Of a DNA stretch of 64,000 nucleotides, positions 55,143 through 64,000 are shown piece by piece. The notes under the pieces are model-generated. The model was not told the origin of the DNA, did no database searches, and worked only from the letters and a program-made list of their open reading frames with translations. The stretch covers positions 16,010,919 through 16,074,918 of the forward strand of contig NC_135724.1 of assembly GCF_964656455.1 (NCBI RefSeq), in the 5' to 3' direction. Position 1 is the first letter of the stretch. The number at the start of each line of letters is the position of its first letter. Made by a program: the position numbers and the translations under genes. The stretch comes from Halichoerus grypus (lineage: Eukaryota > Chordata > Mammalia > Carnivora > Phocidae).

Positions 55143-55600
55143 TATAACAACGTTAATGCTTATTGAGTACTTTGTAGGTCAAACACCGTACTGAGTAGCT
55201 TGTTGTGTTTTAATTTTTAATATAAGCCCCACGGGGCGCCTGGGTGGCTCAGTTGGTTAAGCGACTGCCTTCGGCTCAGGTCATGATCCTGGCGTCCTGG
55301 GATCGAGCCCCGTATTGGGCTCCCTGCTCAGCAGGAAGTCTGCTTCTCCCTCTGACCCTCTTCCCTCTTGTGCTCTCTCTCATTCTCTCTCTCTCAAATA
55401 AAATCTTTAAAAATATATATATATATAAGCCCCACACATACATGCTTTTATTATCCCCACTTTGTATATGGTAAACCAACAACCTGAGGTTTGAAGAGAT
55501 TAATAGCATTGTTAGTGTCATATAGTAAGCAGTTAGAATTTGAATTTAGGTAGGTTCCAGAACCTGTGTTTAACCAGTGTGCTGTATTAGCTCCCAAGCC
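55143..55600 (-). mobile_element. MIR SINE, antisense, split by a SINE
   Basis: Left part: AATGCTTATTGAGTACTTTG and GTCAAACACCGTACTGAGTA. Right part (from 55436): TTATTATCCCCACTTTGTAT, CAACAACCTGAGGTTTGAAG and AACCAGTGTGCTGTATTAGC. Together they read as one nearly full antisense MIR broken by the Can-SINE at 55233-55423. Confidence 0.8.
55233..55423 (+). mobile_element. Can-SINE nested in MIR, intact TSD
   Basis: Sense copy GGGGCGCCTGGGTGGCTCAG ... CTCTCAAATAAAATCTTTAA with an (AT)n end. The duplication TATAAGCCCCAC lies at 55221-55232 and 55424-55435. Confidence 0.95.
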
Positions 55601-57559
55601 CCAGTGTGGTGCTCTAGGATGAAACGAGTCTGTCAAGGACAGCTGAAGGGCATGGAGGGGAGGGCAGCGAAAGAAACAAGAATGAATGCTGAAATCCAGC
55701 TATGCAGTCCTTTTTTGCTTCGGATGGTCTATAGGACTGTAGCAATCATGCTTCCGTTTTATCCTTGTAGGCAATCACCAACTACTAGAGGAGTTGTGCC
55801 CTATAGTTCATTGTATGTCAGTTTGAAATTTGGGATGATTCTGCAGTTGGAACAATATCCTAAATGGGGGTAGGTCTCCAGTATAGCAGTCTGCATCCAT
55901 GTAAATAATTCATCCTTTTTGGTTCACAGATTATCAGACTCTGAACATTAAGAGGAGGATCTTCATGGTACCCACAAGCTCATGAACCAGCATCTACCCT
56001 GCTGACTGGTACATGCTTATATATAAATATCAGCCAAAACCACACAAAATTAGAGGACCAAATCCACAATTGCAAAAATACTGAACATTTCCTGATGTAC
56101 TGACAGGATTTTTGGATTAAACTAGGATTAAACTCTTTTCAAGAGTACCATTTTTCCCCTTTATCAGTCTAATGCATGAGTGTGCTTATGGGTTTTCATT
56201 TAGAGTGTGGGCATACATTGAAAAAGGCTTCTCTGAGTAGCTAGTAAAATGTAAAGTGAGAGAACCTGCATTTGTGTTTATCAGTGTAAGGTCAACCCAT
56301 TTTGGTTAAGAAAGCAGTTAACGCTCAAAGTCAGATTTCTTGGATAAAAAGACTTCACCGGGTTCCCTTTTCATTTTAAAATAGCCAGAATGACAAAAGA
56401 TCCAAACTAAAATACACCCTCCAGAGAGGATTCTTGATGCGTTTCTTGACACCCCTCTGAGGTTGGCGTATGTCCCCCACTGGCCAGTGGAAGATGCTTG
56501 ATTTACAGATGCTCAGCTGGCTCCAAGATAGGGCCCAAAGATGGCAGGGGTTCCCAAAGGGACATTACCTTTAAAGACGAGAAGTGCTGTTTGACTTTTT
56601 TGAAGACCGTTTGTAATGGGATGTCATAACAGGCTTGCTAAGTATGTAGATAATTAAAACAAAGTTTGATTTATAAACAAAAACAAAAAGGCACATAGGA
56701 AGTCAGCATTTCACACATGCATTTTGTGGTTTGCTATGTGGACATTTTCCTCATCAAGGATGCCTTTCTGATTTCCCTGAAAGGGTCACTGTGTCCCTGT
56801 CTGTCACATCTGGTGAATTACATCCCAAGGAACTGAACAATTTGGGGAGGGGGGGGTTGAATGCCTTTAGGTCTGTCGTGGAGCATGCAAACGACATGTG
56901 GGTGTGATCCCTGCCCTCTGAGAGCTCCACAAAGCATTTTTTCCTGAAACAGTTCACAGTTAAGGATTAAGTTTGTATTACTGAGAAAACTGTATTTGTC
57001 AGACTCTGAGTCTGGGGTGGATTGGAGTTGAGCCCAAAGCACAGCAGGAGCCGAGATCATCACAGTGGGTTGGGAAGGGTAACATGCTTCGGGCAGGAAG
57101 CTATGGCTGAGCAGTTCAAGCATTCAGATTCGTATCCCAAGCCCAGTTTCCTGGGGCCTGGCCTAAGCAGTGTTCAAGTGGAGCAGGTCAATTCCTTCAC
57201 CTTTTCCCATGGAAATTGCCAGGAGGAAAACAGGTTATTACAGGCTGCCTCATCAGGCGGTTGTCCCGGGGGCTCTGGGGCAGTCGAGCCCTCCCCTGGC
57301 TTTCCCTGTCTGATGGCAACACAAGTGCCTTGTAACTCAGTCTGGGGTCTCCTGGGAGCAGATGGTCTGGTGCTTCATATACCTGGGATCGTTTCACTGG
57401 AATGAGTGAGAGGTGGGGGAGTACCTGCCTGAAGAGGCTCCGTGTCCTCTTTAGGTCTCTGGTTTCCCAGCAAGGTCTTAGCACACGAGAGGCAGTCAGG
57501 GAACATCTACTGGGTGATGATCCCAGTGGTTGCAAATGGGGGTGCTGAGGAGCTGGCCA
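55601..57559. other. No gene recognised
   Basis: Unique sequence. Frames of 98 codons (55577-55873), 127 codons (57022-57405) and 138 codons (57197-57613, minus) have no recognisable domain and overlap others. I see no splice context. Confidence 0.4.
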
Positions 57560-57870
57560 GAGCACATGGTTTCCTCTGCCTAGAGCTGCCTCCCTCTGCC
57601 ACCCTCTCAGCATCCACCTGGATCACCTGGGTTTTTTGTGAGGTTTTTTTTTGGTCCTTCAAGGCTTAGTTCAAGTGATGCTTCCTCTGTGAGGCCCTTC
57701 TTGTCTTTTCCCGGCAGTGAGGAGCATTCCTTAGACCTGTGCTAGATACAGCTCGGTTCCCGCCTTGTTCCAACTGCTGATTGTCTGGTCTCTTTAAGGT
57801 GTCCTCTTTGTTACGGCTCCTTGGTGCCTGGCCCAGTAACTGGCTTTCAGCAAATGAAGGAATGGGCAGG
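57560..57870 (+). mobile_element. L2 LINE remnant, 3' region
   Basis: CCTTCAAGGCTTAGTTCAAG, TGATGCTTCCTCTGTGAGGC, CCTTCTTGTCTTTTCC, then GGTGCCTGGCCCAGTAACTG and TTTCAGCAAATGAAGGAATG are L2 3'-end wording. Non-coding. Confidence 0.6.
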
Positions 57871-57889
57871 CTTCATTGTTCTTGTGTTT

Positions 57890-58255
57890 TAAGTTTTTCT
57901 GGTATTTTAAAAAATCGAGCTATAATTGACCTACCGCATAATATTTAAGATCTACACCATGATTCAATATTTGCATGTATTGAGAAGTGATCACCAGAGT
58001 GAGTCTAGTTAACATCTATTGCCATAAAGAACTCTTTTTTCTTGATAAGAACTCTTAAGATCTACTCCCTTAGCAACTTTCAGATATGCAATGCGGTATT
58101 AACTAGGGGCACCATGCTGGACATTACATCACCATGACTTATAACTGGAAGTTTGTACGTGTTGACCCCCTTCACCCATTTCCCCTACCCCATCCCTCAG
58201 GGAACCACCAGTCTGCTCTTTGTATCTGTGAGCATAGTGTGTGTGTTTAAGCGTC
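57890..58255 (-). mobile_element. L1 3' UTR, antisense
   Basis: GAGCTATAATTGACCTACCG, TATTGAGAAGTGATCACCAG, CCATGCTGGACATTACATCA, CATGACTTATAACTGGAAGT and CCCCATCCCTCAGGGAACC are classic antisense L1 3'-UTR phrases. 5'-truncated; no ORF. Confidence 0.85.
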
Positions 58256-59360
58256 CAAATATAGGCTTTATCATTCTTAAAGAATTTCTCTTATCTGTAG
58301 CATGTTCCAGAAGAGGTCTTATCAAAAAGACAAAAGCTCACATTGCTGCCAAACAACTCCTCTTTGTCTACTTCTACTCCCTTTGCCTCACAATGGACAG
58401 CATCCCTGCTGGGCTGGTCCACCAGCCCTACCATTGCCGGTGAGGCTCCCCGAGTGGACACTTTGTCTGGTATTTGCAATCAGGCCAGAACACATTTTTC
58501 CCCAGGCACGGCTTTCATCCTCCGCGGTGAACACAGGGTTGGTGGTGGTGAGAGTGGAGACTGAGCTCACATCTCCAGTTTGAGGCAGGTCTGGCCCTGC
58601 CAGGATCTGTGCTGGTCACTGGATATAGGACACAAGGGTCTTGTCCCGGGACTGGCCTTATCTAGCATCTTAGCAATAGCTGACAAAAACTGAATATGTT
58701 TTGAAAGGCTTGCAGTAGATCTTAAAAACACACTCATTACTAAGCTGACAAAACTAGGCAGGACACAGTGCAGCATTAAAGAATCTGGGGTTCTGGTCTA
58801 GTGCATATCAAAATTACCATTATGAATAGTAGTTCAAATTGACCATGGATGCAAATACCTATTGAAGCAATCATAAATAGTGGAAACTGTGTATTTACTA
58901 CCCATCACCTATCTGTTTAGCATTTTTTTCCTGTTATAAAAGTAGATGAGGGATTAACATTCCTTTTAAATACAGGTGACTGGGGTTAGGTGCTTAGAAG
59001 TGTCCGTTTGTGTCAAGGGAGTCGTGAAATGTACTGATTGTCTTACACCTGTCTGGTAGAGGGGACTGTCAGAAAGTCAGGTTGAGACCGTCTTGCTTTT
59101 TACTGGATAAGTGTCTGTCTTGCGTGCCCTTGGACGTTGCCCCCGCTCTGGGAGGAGGACTCACGGCCTCCTGGCTGGTGGTGCCATGCTCTGTCCGGTG
59201 ACTCTTCGGCCTTGTATGGCTCTCAGGCCTGCCTGAGATAAGATAAAGTACCAGAGAAATAGAAAGAAATAGAAGAGACTTTCCCCCACTTTCAACTATA
59301 AAAAAGTGATAAGGTCAATGTTTCCATATATTGAGGATCAGGCTTTCCACACCAACCATT
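58256..59360. other. No gene recognised
   Basis: Unique sequence; overlapping frames at 58291-58583 on both strands are unsupported. Confidence 0.4.
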
Positions 59361-59547
59361 TTAAGAGATTGTGTGCAAGTGGGAGGGTCTGGGAGAGGGG
59401 CAGGGGCCGGTAGAGAGAGCGAATCCTCCAGCAGACTCCCCGCTGAGCGCAGAGCCTGACTTGGGGCTCAGTCCCACAACCCTTAGATCATGACCTGAGC
59501 CAAAATCAAGAGTCGGACACTTAACCGACTGAGCCACCCAGGTGCCC
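59361..59547 (-). mobile_element. Old-type Can-SINE
   Basis: Antisense old subtype: GAGGGTCTGGGAGAGGGGCA, AGCAGACTCCCCGCTGAGCG, CCAAAATCAAGAGTCGGACA and GAGCCACCCAGGTGCCCC. The poly-T end is degraded. Confidence 0.88.
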
Positions 59548-59554
59548 CCACTCC

Positions 59555-59690
59555 ACGTTATAACAGCCCTATGGAGTAATCCCTGTTTGGGTGTGGAGTC
59601 TGAGGCACAGAGTGGTTGAGTACCTTTCAGCCTAAGGAAGTCCAAATAGAAGTTTCAGTTTCTACCTCAGGCTGTAGATGTTACCTCGAT
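59555..59690 (-). mobile_element. MIR SINE fragment, antisense
   Basis: TAACAGCCCTATGGAGTAAT and GTGGAGTCTGAGGCACAGAG followed by TGGTTGAGTACC are antisense MIR core wording. It abuts the old SINE. Confidence 0.6.
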
Positions 59691-60459
59691 CCTCTTTATA
59701 ATGTCTGAGCTTTTTATTAATCTGGTGATTTGCTCAGTCTCCAGTAAGGCAAGGGGGTCTCTTTCTCCTAAGATAAAATTGGTGTGTTTCTTTATAAAAG
59801 ATAAGGGGGAGTGTTTTCTGGGGTAAGCGGGGAAAAAAGAACAGCCACTTTGTGTTAGGGGGATGCTAACTTTGCTTTGTGTTCTTGTTAGATTTAACAA
59901 CGTAGGAACATTTAATTAGTAGATAATTCCATAATTAAAGATGAGCATAAACTTGAAAATGACCCAGAATGTGAAAGGTTTTGAAGTCCGGAGCTGTGCT
60001 CCCTGGAGAAAGCCAAAGACTACATTTAAATCAGATGTTCTATGGGGAGATGAACCGTCCTTATCTGTAAAGGCCACATTCTGCCTCTTCACAGTGGTAG
60101 AAAAAATTGTTTTAGAAATAATAATAAAAACTTTATTTACAGAAACCCTTCAGCCAAGGACCCAAAGGGCCTAGCTGACATTAATTGATGATTCCTTGCA
60201 GAATTTAGCATCTCCCCTTTCTTCAGCTTCTTTAAAGAAGAGTTTTAAGCCCCAGGGACTAAATTCTGTGCCCGGATACTTGAGGCTGTAGGAGTCATGG
60301 CTGCCGTGGTTATTCCAGGATCTTCTGACTGGTCAGCATTTGGCTCTGGTGCACACACACACTGGAATTTTCTCAAGGATCATTTAAAATGGAATGTGTC
60401 AAAATAACAAATTGAGGTATTGTGTACCTGGGAGCATGTGAGCACAATTCAAGCGGTAT
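59691..60459. other. No gene recognised
   Basis: Unique sequence. Frames of 77 codons on each strand (59667-59900 and 59941-60174) have no recognisable similarity. Confidence 0.4.
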
Positions 60460-60640
60460 TATTAGTTCCCACAACAACAGGGTAGGTATTATTTCACTTT
60501 ATGGCTCAAGACCATAAGACACAGGTTCAGCAAGTTGTCCAGGGAAACAGAGCCTGTAAATATGAAGCTAGGTTTTGATCTCAAGTCTATCTGACTTCAA
60601 ACTTGTGCTTTTTACCATTTGGATGCATGGTCTCTCCTTT
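60460..60640 (-). mobile_element. MIR SINE, antisense
   Basis: CCCACAACAACAGGGTAGGT, ATTATTTCACTTTATGGCTC, CAAGTTGTCCAGGGAAACAG and TCAAACTTGTGCTTTTTACC follow antisense MIR from core to head. Confidence 0.75.
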
Positions 60641-60759
60641 CGTCAGACCACGTGTTCGGAGTTGGGTTTGGAAACTGACCATCATATAATCCCCCTCACC
60701 ATGGTCTTTAGGGTCCTATAGATATTGGTCAAGATAATTTATGGCCCACAATTCCTAGG

Positions 60760-61005
60760 TCCTCTGGGTTTACCCCCTCACTCAGGCTTGGCTTCTCTGT
60801 GGAATCCCCCTTTCCTTTCTGTCCCTGTCACTATTCCAAGTCCTACTCATGCTTCAAGCGTTCCCCGAAGCCTTTCGTGGTTATTCAGGCTTATCGTGAT
60901 CACTCCTCCTTGAGATTTCTCCCCACTTCGAACTCAGGAATTTCTTTCTGCTCTGCCTTGTTCAACATACATTCCCTTTCTGTGTTTCCTATTTTCATAG
61001 GGTGG
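60760..61005 (+). mobile_element. L2 LINE remnant
   Basis: TTTCTGTCCCTGTCACTATT, CCAAGTCCTACTCATGCTTC and AAGCGTTCCCCGAAGCCTTT parallel L2 3'-region wording (cctactcatccttcaag...gaagccttccctga). The 88-codon frame there is chance. Confidence 0.5.
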
Positions 61006-62050
61006 CGTTTTCCTATGAGGTCACGGTCAGTGGGAAAATCTGTTTATCCAGAGGGTTTATATTGAATTTGTATTCTGTGTGTAAACATTAGGGATATGAA
61101 TGAAAAATGAGGAAGTCAGTGCTTTGACCCTTTAACGCTAATCTTGACGGAATAAGGAAGAAATGAAGGATCACGTGAAGATGGTAATGCTTGTAACCTG
61201 CAGTCTCTCTTGACATGTTTGTCCAAAGGTAAAAGTAGAATAAGACAGATGTAAAAAAATCATGAAAAATTTCAGCTCGTTTTGCTACTCCAGCCTCTTG
61301 GCCCTCCTGTCCCCCCCCACCCCAAGAATGATCCTGGTACAAGATCTTGTACTTTGGGCCCCATAACACCCATCTGTGGTGTTTAGTCAAGGACAGCAGG
61401 TAGAATTTGGTTGTAATAACAAGTGGTCTCATAAATATCAAGCACTCCTATGACTTGCAGTAGATCCTTTTTTCGATATTTCTCCCATTTTGTTGTATTA
61501 GGTCTAGTCTTAAAACGTTTCAAATTTATGGATGTTTTTAACTTTCCTGTACAAGCAAGCCAATCAGATCTTGAATTTGCTGATTATTTAGAGATGGGTA
61601 CAGTTGAAAAGCTCTTTTGGAAAAATTGACAGAGGGGATGAAGGGTGTATGCATGCGGCTGGGGGGTGGGGGAGAGAGGCACAGTTTCTTTTAAAATTTC
61701 AAAAGATTGAATTTAAGTGTGTGGTTTGACAAGAGCAGAATGTCCTGTCCCTCTAATTCCATAATATTCTGGGCTCCACATACGTCCTTTGTCCAAGTTT
61801 TGCTGTTAGATAGGTAATGAATGCAATTAAAAGAAAACTGAGACATAGCTAAAATAGGCCTCCGTTTGAAGCTGAGCATAGGCCCCCTTTTCTCTCCTGC
61901 AGGCAGGGGAAACGGGCTCAGTGAATTACAGGAAGGGAAAATGATTGCACGCTCCTCTCTGCCTCCCCTCACCAGGCTTGAGATCTTTTAAGGAATATCA
62001 GTCCCGAGGCTTGGGGGTGAGGGACGAGGGTGCCAACTGGAGAAATTGCT
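61006..62050. other. No gene recognised
   Basis: Unique sequence; minus-strand frames of 93 and 117 codons are unsupported. A T/C tract with C8 lies at about 61312-61319. Confidence 0.4.
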
Positions 62051-62166
62051 CTATATAAGAAAAGGGGGGAGCTGTTCAGAGGGGAGAGTCTGTGTGGGGA
62101 GGCGTTGGTGGTAACGAGCTGGGAGGGTTGCTGGGGGAAAGGGGGCAGCTAGGGCACAGGGGGCGC
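62051..62166 (+). promoter_or_regulatory. TATA-like box, G-quadruplex motif and CTCF-like core (weak)
   Basis: CTATATAAG at 62051-62059 is followed by a G-rich stretch. At 62121-62145 four G-runs of 3, 3, 5 and 5 with loops of 1, 5 and 3 bases meet the quadruplex rule. AGGGGGCGCTCT at 62157-62168 resembles the 3' half of the CTCF core, but the preceding bases do not match. No transcript or conserved exon can be seen downstream, so this is only a candidate. Confidence 0.3.
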
Positions 62167-62619
62167 TCTGCTAACTGGGAGCTGTAATGCTCTTTGGTCT
62201 TCCTGCATATCCTTCGGTGAAACTCCCCTCATTCACTTGAGAATGCCCAATGCTGCTGCTGACAGACCATAAAACATAATAGCTGGGAGACTGGGGACTC
62301 CTGCTCTCCCTCTGGAACGACCTGTTTCATTGGGAAACACCATAGCTCTGTGGGGTTAGGGTGAATTTTTGACCTTCAGCAATGAAAGTTGTGCTCTCAA
62401 ATATGGATGGAATAAGAACGAACTAGGAGTGACACTGGTGTCTCTTTTAAAAACCAACAGGTGTGCAAGGGCATGTGATATTTTCATAAAATGCAGTGAC
62501 ATGACTCCAATAAGAATTGATTTGCCACTAACTACAGTTCCCATTTTCTAGAAATGCCTTATTCCATCTGGAAGCCTTTCATGTCTCTGCATCTGTCTGT
62601 AAATCGCAGACTAGGTGTG

Positions 62620-62780
62620 TTGCTTACGGTAATTTTGCAGGCGGGAATGAATACCCCAGTGGTACAGATGAAAAACGTTAAGGCATAGAGCGTAACCTAC
62701 TGGGATCTTAGGAAGAGATGTAACTGACATTGGAACCCAGATCTAACTCCACATTTTGTGTTTGCAGACACCATGCCCGA
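62620..62780 (-). mobile_element. MIR SINE, antisense
   Basis: GTAATTTTGCAGGCGGGAAT, GTGGTACAGATGAAAAACGT, GATGTAACTGACATTGGAAC and CCAGATCTAACTCCACATTT follow antisense MIR order. Confidence 0.6.
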
Positions 62781-63064
62781 AGGCATATTGTTATGGTAAT
62801 GCGACAATTCAGTAGCGCCCAGGGATAACCTCTGACTTCCATGAATAAACTACATTTAGTTCACTCTGTTCACTATACTGTAGTGACGAAAATTAAGTAA
62901 ATGAACTGCAACAGAATAAACAGAATAATTATTTCCATTTTAGTCATTATATAATTGAGCGCCGCTCCTGTTCTCTCCAGGTATGATGTAATTATCTTAG
63001 TTTTAGATGCCACTGGGTCCCAAAGTACATATTTTCTCAAGTACTTACTAAATACGTCAGCTCC

Positions 63065-63140
63065 TAATTTAGTTCTAAATGAGATAATGGCATGAATAGC
63101 ATCCAGCATGGTGCCTGGCATGTAGTATAATTTATAAACC
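63065..63140 (+). mobile_element. MIR tail fragment, sense
   Basis: TTAGTTCTAAATGAGATAAT, GGCATGAATAGCATCCAGCA and TGGTGCCTGGCATGTAGTAT are MIR 3'-half wording. Confidence 0.5.
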
Positions 63141-63170
63141 TTCATAATAAAACTTCTAAATCCTCCTTCG

Positions 63171-63182
63171 CCCCCCCCCCCC
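63171..63182. repeat. Poly-C run
   Basis: Twelve C in a row; a length-unstable tract. Confidence 0.85.
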
Positions 63183-63439
63183 AGCCCTCATCTGTCCTCC
63201 CCTCTTTCTCATCTCTTCCCTTCTTGCATCCTCCCATCCTCTGTATGACTCAGCACTGGTTGCAGGAGGAAGTCCTAGAACTTAAAGGAGAATAGACTGG
63301 TTAACAAAGAAGTAATAGTAAAATGTCAGAAGAGGGCCTGACAGCAACTATGGCTGGACTCCGGGCCCCAGTCAGTGACACTGGCTTTGAGTTTCTCCAT
63401 CTTTGATTTCTGCTCACCTCTGCATCTGCTGCTTTCTCA

Positions 63440-63740
63440 GGCACATTTTGCCGTGTGATGGTGCAACAGCCTCTAGAAAAGTCAGGCTCACCTCCTTGCA
63501 GCTTCAGATCTGTCAGAAGGAGGTATTGTTTCTCAGTGGATTCAAGAAAACCATGGAATTGAGCCTCCCTCCTGGCTCGGGTCGTATGCCCACCAGAGAA
63601 CCCATCCCTGAGGCCAGGGGAATGCAGGACTCTGCTTGGCCAGGTCTGGATTACATTATCCTTGGCTGGGGGTGGAGCCATCCCTACCTCAGCCACGTGG
63701 ATAAACCATGGGAAGAGTGGTTGTACAGAGAACTGGGGCG
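63440..63740 (+). mobile_element. Ancient dispersed repeat, unnamed (copy B)
   Basis: GTATGCCCACCAGAGAACCC, CTGAGGCCAGGGGAATGCAG, CTTGGCCAGGTCTGGATTAC and CTGGGGGTGGAGCCATCCC match the same family as 33.1-33.66 kb. The longest frame of the window (63403-63906, 167 codons) and a 131-codon frame on the other strand both cross it. I regard both as chance. Confidence 0.45.
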
Positions 63741-64000
63741 CAGAGGTGGTACTGTGGGGAGGTTACCTCAGCAGCCCTTCCAGCCACCACCCAGTATGCC
63801 TTCACACACTTCAGAGGGGGGAGACCTAGCAACTGCATTCCTTCATTGTTTGTGCCTGGGATTCTGGCTGGGAATTAAGTCTTGCCAGTCGCTGGTACTC
63901 AAGTGAAATGGTTCAGAACTGGGTTAACAGGTAAATAAGCAGCCACTTGGCTGGCTTGGACCATGTCCGTGGCAATGTGATTGGGCAACTTCAGGATATG
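63741..64000. other. No gene recognised
   Basis: Unique sequence to the window edge. Confidence 0.4.

Noticed and set aside
63403..63906. Longest open frame in the window, 167 codons (+)
   Set aside because: It crosses an old dispersed repeat, has a 131-codon frame on the other strand over the same DNA, and shows no domain, splice site or codon pattern that I recognise.
1..64000. CRISPR array, operons, prophage or plasmid features
   Set aside because: No regularly spaced repeats, no dense coding, no bacterial promoters or ribosome sites. The repeat content is carnivoran.

Overview
This window is ordinary nuclear DNA of a mammal, almost certainly a carnivoran. The main evidence is about 22 copies of the tRNA-Lys-derived carnivore SINE (Can-SINE), recognised by a head reading GGCGCCTGGGTGGCTCAG and a tail reading CAAATAAATCTTT-An. 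The young copies are neither the dog (SINEC_Cf) nor the cat version. Their body (AAGCAGGCTTCC, GGGAGTGGGAGAGGGAG, GAAGGCAGACGCTTAACGAC on the minus strand) is the form I associate with bears, seals and mustelids, so an arctoid caniform is my best inference. The species cannot be fixed from sequence reading alone.

I find no protein-coding gene or exon that I can support. Every open frame is short (at most about 167 codons). Most start in or run through repeats, and frames often overlap on both strands. The window is best described as intronic or intergenic DNA in layers. The oldest layer is MIR, L2, hAT (MER1/MER5-type) and MaLR/MLT1 LTR remnants. Above it lie ancient L1M/HAL1-type LINE fragments, then L1 3' ends, then Can-SINEs, many still flanked by readable target-site duplications (TSDs).

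Layout: 0-5 kb holds one SINE and a layered minus-strand L1. 5.7-8.5 kb holds an MLT1 LTR, a CpG-dense segment (6.36-7.14 kb) and two SINEs. 9.5-10.7 kb holds L2 3' ends. 12-27 kb is the SINE-rich part, with two SINE-into-SINE nestings (19.7 and 24.0 kb). 26.4-31.2 kb is ancient minus-strand L1. 33-38 kb holds LTRs, an unnamed repeat, tandem MIRs and a MER5 element, with no Can-SINE between 27.1 and 40.57 kb. 39.35-40.33 kb is a second CpG-dense segment. 42.0-44.6 kb is a dead plus-strand L1 ORF2 carrying a 5S rRNA-derived insert and a 26-bp in-place inversion. 46-64 kb is a mix of MIR, L2, L1, SINE and unnamed ancient repeats.

The observations most worth checking are the 5S fragment inside the L1 (44405-44492), the micro-inversion in the same L1 (43927-43952), and the two CpG-dense segments, which could be unannotated regulatory elements. 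I saw no sign of an undescribed biological system. Repeat family names are given from recognition by eye and should be confirmed with RepeatMasker.
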